A stretch of DNA of 64,000 nucleotides from Asterella californica. Lineage: Eukaryota > Streptophyta > Marchantiopsida > Marchantiales > Aytoniaceae. Below the pieces are notes generated by a model. The model ran no database searches, was not told the DNA's origin, and saw only the letters and a list, made by a program, of their open reading frames with translations. Of the stretch, positions 46,138 to 56,829 are shown piece after piece. The number at the start of each line of letters is the position of its first letter. The stretch's first letter is position 1. Made by a program: the position numbers and the translations under genes. The DNA lies in the NCBI GenBank assembly GCA_036924285.1, contig JAYKYS010000005.1:25022001-25086000 (forward strand), in the 5' to 3' direction.

Positions 46138-47070
46138 ATGAAGGGAAGGTTGAGCGCTAGCGCGCCGGTTCAGGCATCATGGACCATTTCGGTGCTGCTC
46201 CTGGTGGCAGCTGCAGGGAGGCAAGTATCTGGGGGATCCTTGGCTGCTTACTGGGGCCAGAACGGGAACGAAGGCAGCCTGGCCGATGCGTGCGCTACAT
46301 CGAACTACGACATCATCATGCTCTCGTTCCTGTACCAATTCGGAAACGGCCAGACGCCAGCTCTAAACCTTGCAGGGCACTGTGATCCCAGCTCAGGCGG
46401 CTGTCAGGGCCTGGTCTCAGACGTCGGGAGCTGCCAGAGCCAGGGAGTGACGGTGATTCTGTCTCTCGGCGGAGGGGCTGGTTCATACGGGCTCAGCAGT
46501 GCCCAGGAAGCCCAGGATCTGGCGCAATACTTGTGGGATAACTTCCTCGGGGGCAGTTCGGACTCCAGTCCATTGGGGGCAGCTAAGCTCGACGGAATCG
46601 ACCTCGACATCGAAAGTGGTGGTTCGCAGTACTACCCTGATCTGATCAGCAGCTTGAGGGGAATTGCCGAGAGCAATGGGTACAAGCGGCTGTACATCAC
46701 TGCAGCTCCACAGTGTCCGTTCCCGGATGCAATGCTGGGTCCCGATGAAGGTACGGCTTTGAGCACTGGCTCTGTAGACTTCGTCTTCGTCCAGTTCTAC
46801 AACAACTACTGCGGCTATGGTGGCGGATTGGACCAGATGGTGAGCGTCTGGAATCAGTGGACGACCGCTCTGCCTTCCGCTCTGGTGTTTCTGGGCTTGC
46901 CCGCATCGCCTGATGCTGCTGGGAGTGGCTACGTAGACGTGGACACTCTCACCAACGAAATCCTTCCTGTCATTTCCACCTCGTCCAACTACGGCGGCGT
47001 TATGCTCTGGAGCGTCTATTATGACCAACAAAACAACAACTACAGCGCTCAGATCAAGAACAACGTTTAG
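46138..47070 (+). CDS. Class III chitinase / lysozyme, secreted GH18 enzyme
   Basis: It cleaves beta-1,4 links of chitin and of peptidoglycan-like glycans, usually in the apoplast or vacuole as defence. Seen in 310 residues: an N-terminal hydrophobic signal region (about 16-32, [11 protein letters not shown]), then the mature start [15 protein letters not shown] typical of hevamine-like enzymes. SLGGG is at 109-113, the GH18 catalytic motif DGIDLDIE at 152-159 with E159 as acid/base, VQFYNNYC at 218-225 and LWSVYYD at 290-296. Six cysteines (52, 82, 89, 99, 193, 225) match the three disulfides of the family by position. The length is normal, no intron is needed, and no chitin-binding domain is present. 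The gene is GC-rich compared with its flanks. The first ATG is kept because it leaves a normal signal peptide. Confidence 0.95.
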   Translation: MKGRLSASAPVQASWTISVLLLVAAAGRQVSGGSLAAYWGQNGNEGSLADACATSNYDIIMLSFLYQFGNGQTPALNLAGHCDPSSGGCQGLVSDVGSCQSQGVTVILSLGGGAGSYGLSSAQEAQDLAQYLWDNFLGGSSDSSPLGAAKLDGIDLDIESGGSQYYPDLISSLRGIAESNGYKRLYITAAPQCPFPDAMLGPDEGTALSTGSVDFVFVQFYNNYCGYGGGLDQMVSVWNQWTTALPSALVFLGLPASPDAAGSGYVDVDTLTNEILPVISTSSNYGGVMLWSVYYDQQNNNYSAQIKNNV

Positions 47071-47361
47071 TTTCTTAGTTAGTTACCGTGAACAACTTCA
47101 CAATCTGTCTGCCGTCCTCGGAATTGCGCTGCATGCCTCAATTTTCATGGCAAGCAGTACTGTAGTCAGTTAATGTCTTCCGTTGGCAAGGAGTTCGGAA
47201 AGGCAGAAGAACTCTTCAGTTCCATGCTGGTTCGAGGGCAGTTCATAAGTTACTATTAAGCCTTTGCTTCCTCAATTTCTTTCTTCCTTTTCGCGTACTG
47301 GACGCAAAGTTGAATGCCACGAGCATTTCATAGATGTAGATAGCATTTAGATCATAATTCT

Positions 47362-47383
47362 AAATAATAAAGAATAAATAAAG
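47362..47383 (+). terminator. Likely polyadenylation region of the chitinase gene
   Basis: AAATAATAAAGAATAAATAA holds overlapping AATAAA-like signals about 300 bases after the stop codon. No other strong signal is nearer. Confidence 0.4.
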
Positions 47384-47665
47384 AAGACACAAGATTTAGC
47401 TGTCCCCACACTGACCAACAGATAAGAGTCTGAGGGAGACACGCATACTAGGCACGAGAGATGTTAAGGACTTTTGAGTTGGCTGCAGTATGTCGTTAAT
47501 CATTCACAGCCAGTTAAATGAATTTACAAGACGAACTTCTCGGCTCGTTTACATTTGAACCCAAAAGTTTATGCATGGCAAAGTCTGGTCTATGTCGAAA
47601 GTAAGGTCTTTGTGTGAAGTGGGTCGTAAGTTATGGCTGGGAAGCAGGTAATGTCATTGATCATT

Positions 47666-48395
47666 GAGCATCTCCACCCTTATAGAGATAAATACCTCCT
47701 TATCTCTAATTTACAGATGAAGATTGAAAGATCTTATGTTTAAGAGCATCTCCATTAGATATAAAGACATCTTTTGTTTCTAATTTACAGATAAAGAGTG
47801 AAAGATCTTTATCTTTAAGGACTAAATCTCCCACCGCATTCCTTAAATGGATCTCTAAAGGAAGGGAAGAATTTCCCCACCGCACTTCTTCAATAGAGTT
47901 TTAAAGAATATCAGAAACTCAAATTTTTTCAGAACTACCAGAAACTATTCCTCAATCGGTTTGATATGGGTTATGGGATATTTACTGCAATCTTTTAAGT
48001 TAAGGAAGCACGCTAGCTTTTAGAAAATTTGATAAAGTAAAGACTAGTATAAATATCAGCAGTGGGGAAGTTTTCCCTAATTGGTTAGGGGAGTTTTTTA
48101 AAGAAACGGTGGAAATGCTCTAAGGGAAGAATTTCTCCGCCGTATTCTTTAAATAGATCTCTAAAGAATATTAGAAACTCACATCTTTTCAAAACTACCA
48201 AAAACTTTTCTTCAAACAGTTTGATACGGTGTTAAAGAGTCTTTATTACAATTTTTAAGTTATACAAGCGCGGTAGCTTTTAGAGAATTCAGTAAATTAA
48301 AAACTAGTATAAAGATCAGCAGTGAGAAAATATTTCCCTAATTGGCTTCTTAATTGGTTAGAGGAGCCTTTAAAGACGCAGGGTGGAAATGCTCT
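47666..48395. mobile_element. Tandem MITEs with GAGCATCTCCA / TGGAAATGCTC termini
   Basis: GAGCATCTCCACC starts at 47666 and AGAGCATCTCCATT at 47743; matching inverse ends GGTGGAAATGCTC occur at 48108-48120 and 48382-48395. Units 47743-48121 and 48121-48395 share AGGGAAGAATTTCYCC, AGAATATYAGAAACTCA, AACTACCA, GTTTGATAYGG, TTTTAAGTTA, CTAGTATAAA and TCAGCAGTG blocks in the same order, so a unit was duplicated head to tail. The family is non-autonomous, with related fragments at 3060-3220 and from 63827. GAGCATCTCCA-type ends are common in plant MITEs; I do not assign a superfamily. Confidence 0.65.
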
Positions 48396-48749
48396 TATAG
48401 TTGAAATTAAGATCGAATGCATGTGATCCATGTGTTCAAGTATATAATATCTAGATATTTGGTAATAAAAGTTGGTAATAAAAGTTTAGATAAATAAATT
48501 CATTGGGCATGTGAGAACATAATATGCATGCAACATGAACTTTTGGAGAACAGTTTTCCTTTTGCTGTTAGTGAAAAATATTTAAATATTAAATGATTTT
48601 TTATATTAAGTTTAAATAATATAATATATTATTTATAAATATTAAATCAACCTGGATGCGAGACATAACCCATAAGGAGAAGAAACTGGAATTCACTTCC
48701 AATATATATCTGAAAGACTGAAAACAAAAGATAAAAATATTAAAATAAA
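48396..48749. other. Very AT-rich spacer
   Basis: Nothing recognised; runs of AT and ATTAAATATT-type sequence. Confidence 0.5.
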
Positions 48750-48802
48750 TTTAATTTATTACCTAACCTTCCCCAGCGGAAGGGATAGGTAACAAATTAA
48801 AC
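48750..48802. repeat. Sister hairpin of 991-1040
   Basis: TTTAATTTATTACCTAACCT then TCC pairs with GGAAGGGATAGGTAACAAAT then TAAA, with one mismatch and a one-base indel. The arm sequence is the same as in the hairpin at 991-1040, while the loop differs. Confidence 0.6.
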
Positions 48803-48910
48803 CACATGAAATACAACTTGTTCAAAGTCATGTTGTTTCATATGCAGAAACAAAACTATCTATTAATCAGTGATTGCCAGACAATCGGAGACGGAATCAG
48901 TAACTTCAGT

Positions 48911-48949
48911 AACGTTGTCAACCACGACAACGCCGTGGTTGACAACGTT
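48911..48949. repeat. Perfect hairpin, 16-bp arms
   Basis: AACGTTGTCAACCACG (48911-48926) and CGTGGTTGACAACGTT (48934-48949) surround a 7-base loop ACAACGC. Both arms contain TTGAC/GTCAA cores. Confidence 0.65.
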
Positions 48950-51589
48950 TTCTGAATCATGGTGCCTAAGGCTTAACTTAGTTTCCATGGAGTCGCCAAG
49001 AGATTTCCTCAAGGCTCATTGAATTGACAAGATTTTGGACGGCCACTAGCTAATCCCGGCGCTAGGAACACTAATGTAAAGACATTCTCGATCAAGTAAC
49101 TTGTCATTCCACAGTCGAATTCACGTATTTCATTATCAACTAGAGGAAGCCGTTTTTCTGTTTTAATTCATTTCTTTTTAGACTTGAATTCTTTCGCTGT
49201 GGGGCTTTGTACAACCGTTCGCAGCCTGAGGCCGTTACGCAACCTCCCGGTTACGGGTGGATGGGGCTGCTGACGGAAATCATTCTAGTTTGATGACATG
49301 AGAGGAAGCGGTGTTAAATATGCATCCAAAATGCACTTCTCAATATAAAGTCGAAAAGAAATAAATTCAAAATAGATTTAAGAATATAAATGGAGAAAAA
49401 AGTGGATTGGCTAGGGGGTGGAGTGGTGAGTTATAACTCTACTGTACCTTCGAAGTCAGAAGTATATAAATAAACATACTCTATTATGATCATATTTGGT
49501 GAACTTTTGTTCACTTTGTGTTAAACTTAATAGAACATAAGTAAGTGTTTTGTAAAAAAATTGCACACTAACTTAATATACAAAAATAATACTATATTAA
49601 TAATACATCGTACTAATAATAATATAATATTTGTTAAATCTGAGTGGTAAGGAGCAACAGAAGGCCTGGTGCGCAGTGGCCTTACGATCTTAAGCCATTG
49701 CCCGAGGGCGGCTTATGCAGGTAAGTTCGTTGTTCGAAGGAATGCTTTATTTACGCTCGTAAAGTTCACCATCAGACGATGCCTTTCATATTATAACACT
49801 CATCGGTAAAGTTTTGTCTTTTGCTCGTTATTTTACGTGATTTGCTTGTGATTTTACGCAACCCTAGAAAAATTTTCCCAGTGTTTTACAGATTCAGAGA
49901 TCAATCCATTGCACACTTTGAACATAATCCATAATGCAACCACAAGTCAGAGATAATCCAAGCAAGCATGTGTGCACATCACTCTTGAAAAAATAAGAAT
50001 AGGATCTCGAATTAAAAGAGATGATTTTATTCTTAATATTAATTTAATATATTATCTAATTTTTCTTTAAAATAAAAAATAAAAATTATAGACTTCCATC
50101 TTCAAATGAATACCTGAATATACACGCTCAGAGTAATATGTAATGACATGCAATACCAAATTGATGGATTTCACTGCTTACCATAGTTAACGGAGTGATC
50201 CCAAAACTAGTAATAACATCACCAAAACATAATATTAATGTCATTTTGATGTGTAAGGTTAAATTTAATATTAAACTATAGACCGGAGATTATCTTCCAC
50301 ATTAATGTGGATACGGAGACGTCTCCCAGAGGATCCTATGGAAATTGCCCCTAAGCGAATATAATATCACCAGTTAACATTCAAGCTGTATGGGAGTGTT
50401 GAATCTGATGAAACTTATGTAGCAACCGAAATTGTCACCGCCTGAATACGAAAGTCATCATCAATCTTTATCACACATCTTAATCAAGGACTAAAGGGTA
50501 GAACTTGAACTACAATGAATATCCGTTCAACTGCAGAGATAAATTTACAAGTAGTGCGTTGTAATTCTTCTGTTCCCTTTACAAGTGAGTGAGTTCTATG
50601 TTCTCTAACTCTAGAGCTCAATGAAGTTTATTTTAGTCTCGAATTCTTGACATGAAGAAGTTTGCATGATCATCTTTTCCATGTTAAGACAGAAAGACAG
50701 AGGAAGTGATATACACTATATCAATATATATTTCGTAAACGGATTAGAGACTTGAACTTTTGGAAGCGCGATGTTCTGCTCTGGATTTATGGGTTATTTT
50801 TGGGTTTCTCTCCTCTCTTTTATTCTTTAACAGTTAATGTTTACTTAAAAATGTAACTGTTCACTCTAGTTTTTCTTTTGAATTTATATGCATATTTACT
50901 GATGACATAAAACAAACATAGTACCAAATAACATAAATTGATTGAAAACTATTCAGTTGCAGAACCTAGTCACGTCATGCCCACAACAAATCTCCCTTGG
51001 GAGTTTTCTCACTATTTTCTTGCTTAGTCCTCTCCTTCACAGGAAGCAGCATGTTCACCTCGATTCTTCTTCACTTGATTGTTAATGATTTCCTCTTCAT
51101 TTTTGCAGATATTATCAAAAAGATTTGGCACTGTTGCATCCATTAAGGTTCAACACATCTTTGAGATTGTGTACAGCACCTGACAACATAATCGAATGAT
51201 AACCGTAATTAGATGTGAAATCATGTCTCAAGAGCACACAGATATCAAAGACATGGACAAATCTAAAAATCAAATTAACAATTGATACTCATAGATTTCA
51301 TAACTTTCGAAACGCAAAACAACACACATAACTAAGAGGCAAACGTATATATCCATATCCAAAGTCTGCAGAGAATCGACCAATCCCTGAAAAAAAATGA
51401 GTATATGACCTTGTGTAACATTCTTAACACTATTTCGACAGTATGCACTCTGCCAGGAGATAACACCGCATTTTAAGTTAAAAGAACCAGCACAATTAGA
51501 GCAAAGTTGAAGTACATTCTGGTGAGAACTTACTCCTGATCGGCAACAAAGAGTCATCTACCCTTTGTTCTTCCGTACCGCTCCACATT
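48950..51589. other. Intergenic DNA
   Basis: No gene recognised. A GC-rich island at 49200-49280 distantly resembles 2230-2330. A 14-bp palindrome CCACATTAATGTGG is near 50298. The 95-codon minus frame at 51270-51557 lies where the 3' end of the copia element would be and shows no domain. Confidence 0.45.
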
Positions 51590-52950
51590 TCAAACTTTTT
51601 CTAGTTCGCGTTTCTCACCGTAGCAAAACCAGAAATGATTGTTTTCACAAGTGCTATTCCATTGTGGTTATCACAATACAAAGTGATGGTCTCATTCTCA
51701 GCTAATTTTATATCAGCTAAAAGTTACCGAAACCATATTTCTTCTGAGGAACATGTGCATATACTTAGCTTCAGTACTTGACAATGCACAGATTTCTGTC
51801 TCTTTGACGACCAACTCATTGCTCCTTGAGAATAGATGAAACAATTTCCAGAAGTTGAATGTCATGATTTGATGTGACTTGGTCAGCATCAGTGTAGCCG
51901 AATAGAGAGATTGGCTGAGGTGAGTGTTTGTATTCTAAATATTGGTCTAAAGTACCCTTGATATAGCAAAATGTGCGTTTTATGACGGTGGTGTGTTTTA
52001 GTCTTGGTTAGTCATGTATTGAGATAATACACTAATGCTAAAGACTAGATCAGAACGAGAGCAAACGACGGCCCAATTGATAGAACCTGTTGCACTCATA
52101 TATGGATAAGAAGCACATTGTGCCTTCTCTTCAGAAGAAGCTGGACAATCTTCCATTGAGAATTTTTCTCCTGAAGTCAACAATGTACTACAAGGTTGGC
52201 AGTTCTGTAGGCCAAACTAGAATAACTTTTGGGTCAGAGATAAGGTTTGATTGAGCCTGATCCATCCTTTTGCTCGGTTTTGGTTAATCTCTATACTGAA
52301 ACAATGATGGATATTATCAATGTCACTCATCTTGAACCTTGCACTGAGGTTGCTTTTGATGTATGTCAGCAATCTTTCACTGCTGCGTGCTATGATTGTG
52401 TCATCAACATAAAGTGCTAAGATGACGAACTGATTATCCTTATGAATGTAGTATACGTTATCGTTAGCTCCTGACTTACTGAACCCAAGAGAAAGTAAGA
52501 ACTTATCTATGATCAAATATCATTCTCTAGAAGATTGCTTCAATCCACAAAGTGTAGAAAATAGCCTACACACTTCACTGGTTCTTGGGACCGGCAAGGA
52601 CAGCTATGTAGCTCTTTTCATTCAACGTCTCATTTGAGAATGTTGTCTTCACATCTATTTGGTGGACATGAAGGTTGTGCTGAGCTACGACTGCTAGTAT
52701 CATTTGCACTGATTGCACACTGACCACTGGGAAAAATTTTCATGAAGTCAAGCTCATGCGCTTGAGTGAATCTTTGTGCCACCAACCGTATCTTGTATCA
52801 AGCGATGGAATCCATCTGAATTCAGCTTCAACTTGAAGGTCCACTTGTTAGTTATGGATGTCCGTCCGTATGATAAGTCTTTGTGTATCCATATATCATT
52901 CTCCTTGTGAGACTTAAGCTCTTCTGTGATGACTCCGGATCATCGAGCAA
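51590..52950 (-). pseudogene. Copia reverse transcriptase and RNase H remnant
   Basis: Minus-strand pieces: AQHNLHVHQIDVKTTFSNET (about 52690-52630), frame 52516-52217 with VILALYVDDTIIARS (YVDD catalytic box), frame 52183-51998 with SYPYMSATGSINWAVVCSRS and DLVFSISVLSQYM, and then MSWSSKRQ...ALSSTEAKYMH, the RNase H start (about 51830-51750). These are the canonical copia blocks in the right order, separated by stops. Not functional. Confidence 0.85.
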
Positions 52951-53534
52951 TGTCTAGAGACGACAGAGTCTCTTGGTAGGAGTTGGGCTCCATCGAGACT
53001 GGTCCAAAATCATCATTAAGACACGCTTTTTATTGGTGCATGTCTTCAGGATCAAGGTTGTAGTATCATAACCTTCAACTAGATCACGGATATGAAGGTT
53101 TGATTGAAGTGTTGATCGTAGGAGTGGTGGTGGTGCTTGGATCTCAGTGGGAGGAAAAGATGCTGCAATCTCAATCTCACTTGAGTGTGGTGGCGGAGAC
53201 TGCGATGGTGTATGATGTAGATATGAGTGTAGCGTGCTCATATTCTCTACATCAATACTATATCTAGTTTGGACTGGAGCAGATAAATGCATAGTAGAAT
53301 AAGTTAGAACGGGATATCTAATGTGCGATTGTGGACTACCAGTAGATGAACTAGCCATAGACTGAGTTGGTGTGTGATATGCACCTCTGCCAACTCCTCC
53401 TCCTCCAGATCTCACTAAGGAGAGAGGAGGAACGAGGTCCGTACTAAGGCTGCTGTCTGAAGAATGACTGGAGTCATGGTCAACAGAAGAGCCGAAGGTG
53501 GGAGGTGGAACAAAGAGAGACGGAACAAATAAAC

Positions 53535-55236
53535 TCAGAGGGAGAAGAGTAGCTCCCACTGAAGAGATAGAGGTTGAACTCGAAGGAGGAGGATGGTGAT
53601 GAAAGAAGTGCACATCATTTTGAATTGCATCCTCGGTGATAGTAATGAGAGAGAGATTAAAGAGAGATGAAGTCGATGCAGAGAAAGACTCATCAAATAT
53701 ACATCACGAGAAACAAAAGTATGACCATCAGATTTGCACTGAAGATGGTATGCCTTGCTTTGACTACTGTAGCCAAGCAGGATGCACTCGTGAGAGTGAC
53801 TATCTAGCTTGGAGCGATGAGTGTCGTGAATGTTGACAAAAGCTATGCAGCCAAAAGCTCGAAGATGTGAAATGGAGAGCTTGCGGCCATGGCAGAGCTC
53901 AAAAAGAGTAGTGACGAAATCAATGAAATTGATGGGACAACGATTCAAAACGTAAGTTACAGAGTTAAGAGTCTCATCCCAAAACTATTTATCTAATCTT
54001 GCTGAAAACATCAAAGCTCAGATAGAGTTCAAGAGGGTGTGGTTTTTACGATCAACTACCCCGTTCTACTGAGAAGTGTGAGGAACATTAAGCTAGCATT
54101 GGATCTCATGCTCTTGACAATATGTATCAAAGAGGGTAGATCGAAACTCACCACCGTTGTTAGAGCGTAAAGTCTTGAGTTTTTTTCCAATCTGATGCTC
54201 GACGAATGTGTGAAACTCCTTGAAGGTTGTGAAGTAGTCGCTCTTGTAGTGTGAACAACGGTGTAGCGGGAGTAGTCGTCGATCATGATCATGAAATATT
54301 CATAGGCGGAAAAAGTGCAAGGAGAAATGTGATCACTGATGTCAGAATGGACAATTTCGAGAATCTCGATGACAAGAGTAGTGGCGACGCGTGGAAACTT
54401 GGTGCGAGCTTGCTTGTCATATTGACACGGAGTGCAAGTGAAATAGTGAATGGTAGGCAAGTGTAAGCCGAGCACGGACTGATTCCATGAAGTTGGTCAA
54501 ACCGAGAAATATTGATGTGGCCAAGCCGCTTGTGTCATAGATCGACAGTGGGAGTAGCAAATATGAGCTAAGCAAAGCAGGGACGAGTGATGGACCCATA
54601 GAAGATAGAGATAGACGTGTTGGACTCGTCGATTATGTAAGACATAGTTGCAGAGCGAGAGCAAACGAGAGATCAGAATCATATGCATGACGAGCTGAGA
54701 ATGATATGCCATGTGTTGAGTAGAAACTAGAGAAGTCTTGTTGGTGAGAGAAATCTCTCTTCTACCAAGTAGAAGAGGAGCAACTGAGTCAATCCGGAGA
54801 TCTCCGGAAGGTCCAATGAAGGAGGGTCCTAGAAAGGAAGGATGTCTCTCAAAGGGACTCCCAGAAGGGAGAACTCCCCTCAAGAGATTGATCTGAAAGA
54901 GAAGAACTTAAACATACTGCTCTTCCTTGCATCGATTCTCTCTCTTTTTTCTCTCATCGATATGGTATAAGAACAACTGGATGTCTATTCTTATCCTCTA
55001 AATAGCAAGTATTGTTACCGATTATGCATCATCCACCTTTGTAATCAAATATTCGAGCTAAAAAAGATTCTTTCGTAGTACGAGGATGTGCAAGACGTCC
55101 TTAATTAGTACGTTTTTGCCGTTAAATAGTCTAACTTCAACGTCAATGTGACCTTCAATCTGAGCTGTGGTCTCATCACTTAAGAGAATCTGATCTTGAA
55201 GAGCATTTTCTTGTTCAGTGTACTTACAAAATTGAT
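53535..55236 (-). pseudogene. Copia protease end, integrase and hinge remnant
   Basis: Pieces in order: VRLFNGKNVLIKDVLHILVL (about 55150-55080, pre-integrase border), IHYFTCTPCQYDKQARTKFP then EIVHSDIS and MIDDYSRYT in frame 54475-54056, FVEHQIGKKLKTLRSNNGGE (RSDNGGEF box, Asp changed to Asn), and frame 53948-53535 with SHLRAFGCIAFVNIHDTHRS then CILLGYSSQSKAYHL. A serine/proline-rich hinge (53613-52954) links to the reverse transcriptase. The changed catalytic-box residue and stops show it is dead. Confidence 0.85.
54906..54975 (+). repeat. Copia LTR end plus primer-binding site, opposite orientation
   Basis: The plus strand reads CTTAAACATACTGCTCTTCC then TTGCATCGATTCTCTCTC and ends ATGGTATAAGAAC. 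The sense strand of the copia 5' LTR end at 56355-56430 reads CTTACACATACTTGCTCTTT then CTTGCATCGATTCTGTCTC and ends ATGATATCATAG. The two are clearly related, so a piece of a second copia element sits reversed inside the first. Confidence 0.55.
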
Positions 55237-56250
55237 CTAGTGGCGATTCACGACTTGGGGTGTAAACTCGTTATGAAGTTGAATCATTAGTATGTGGTGC
55301 ATGTTGTTGTTGCTGCTGCGCTGGCGATTTTTTTGATTTTGGGAATGCTGATTCTGATTTTGATTTCTGCCTTGCCGCTGAAATTGGTTAGGCAGAGCAC
55401 TGCAGCTGGAAGTTTGATTGAGACAATTCTTGACACGATGTCTAATCAAATTGCACTCAAAATACTGAATGTTGGAGTCTGGTGGTCGCTTCTTAGGCTG
55501 ATTTCATCTAGAACGGTTGCCATCTTGTCTTGTTTGGATGGTTGTCTTTTCTTGCAAACAATGCATTCGAAGATTCATGTTGCATCCTTCAACGGAAGGT
55601 TTCTTTGGTAAAAAGAAAAGAGATGAGATCTTGCAACGTCAGGTTGGTATTGCATCTCATCACTTTTAAGAACATTTGATAGCTATCAAGCATGCTGCCC
55701 ATGAGTGTAAGTAGTTGCTCTTGTCCGCCTACTTGCACACTTGCGGACGCCAGCTGCTCAATGATAGATTTGAAAGTGTTCACGTGCGATGTGATCGTGT
55801 CATTCGTATTCATCTTGAGGGTTCACAGCTTTTTCTTCAAATGCATCTGAGTCATTGTGTCTTGCACGGTAAAGTTAGAAGTCGACGTGTTCCATGCGTC
55901 GGTTGCTGTGTGATAAGAAATAATGTGATCAATAATAGTGTACTCGCAACAATAGTTTATTACCTTGAGAGCATTCTTGCTCTAACGATCGTACTCCACG
56001 ATGCTACCTGCTCTGGTCACAGATAAAGGATTGCTGAGAGTGACAACTGGTTCGAGGTATGCTATCATCGATAATCCTAACTTCTGCGTCTAGCTGGAGC
56101 TTCATCTTATACTTCCAGTATGTAAAGTACGTCCCATTGAACTTTACCTAGTCTTTCGTGATGAACGTATTTGTCATTGCAGATATGTCGTTGAACTATT
56201 ATGATTCTATTGAATGATGTGATCGTCTGAGCAAGGAACGTCCTCTGCGC
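55237..56250 (-). pseudogene. Copia gag remnant
   Basis: Frame 55813-55589 reads NDTITSHVNTFKSIIEQLAS then LLTLMGSMLDSYQMFLKVM, the gag/UBN2 pattern, and ends LTLQDLISFLFTKE. A glutamine/asparagine-rich stretch (55449-55237) follows, where a zinc knuckle would be; the cysteines are no longer in a clean CCHC order. Upstream to about 56250 the frame TDAWNTSTSNFTVQDTMTQM continues it. Broken by stops. Confidence 0.7.
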
Positions 56251-56337
56251 TTAGCAATCAAGACGTCCCCTGATTGCTCCTTCAGCTATGCCTAGGATCT
56301 ACCTGAAGCCTATGTTATTGTGCTGAGAAAATAACAC

Positions 56338-56559
56338 GGAACTATGATATCATATAAGAAAAATAGAGACAGAATCGATGCAAGAAAGAGCAAGTATGTG
56401 TAAGCTTGTTTACTGAATATAATAATGAGGTAGGAGTTCCATAGGCGACGTATTTATACTTTCATACAAGGGCAAGAAGACCTGCTAAAAGACACGAGTC
56501 CAAATATCTTGAACTAGTTGTTGTACTTAAGTTCATACTTAAACAGCCTAATTCCAACA
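56338..56559 (-). repeat. Copia 5' LTR with primer-binding site
   Basis: On the minus strand the LTR starts TGTTGGAATTAGG at 56559, has a TATA box AGTATAAATACG near 56450, and ends near 56355. TGATATCATAGTTC follows (56338-56352), a variant of the initiator-Met primer-binding site TGGTATCAGAGC. About 205 bases is normal for a small copia LTR. Confidence 0.65.
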
Positions 56560-56829
56560 TGAAGAAAGTAGATCTAAGAAGAATTCTAAGATTCGATGCG
56601 AGAAACCGAAACGAGAAGAGAAATACTTTATAATCAATTAGGTTTTCCAGAAGTTGAACACAAATGAAAGATGGCTGTTTTAGCTATTCCTACTACCGTT
56701 GGTGGTAAGGTGTGTTCGAAGCACACTAGAGGAACTCACTTCCTCTCGCTTAGAAGGTTCCTAGAAAAGCGAGAAAAAGAGGAACAGCAACATTGAAAAC
56801 GATTTGCTTCAGTTCGTTTCAGTGCCAGC

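Larger units (their letters stand above)
51590..56559 (-). mobile_element. Ty1/copia retrotransposon, decayed, 3' LTR missing
   Basis: Minus-strand order 5' LTR, primer-binding site, gag, protease region, integrase, reverse transcriptase, RNase H is the copia order. Every domain carries stops or frameshifts. The 3' end is lost shortly after the RNase H start near 51590 and no second LTR was found. A foreign LTR-like piece in the opposite orientation interrupts it at 54906-54975. Confidence 0.85.

Noticed and set aside
46483..47031. 182-codon minus-strand frame opposite the chitinase
   Set aside because: Antisense shadow of a confirmed GH18 gene; no domain.
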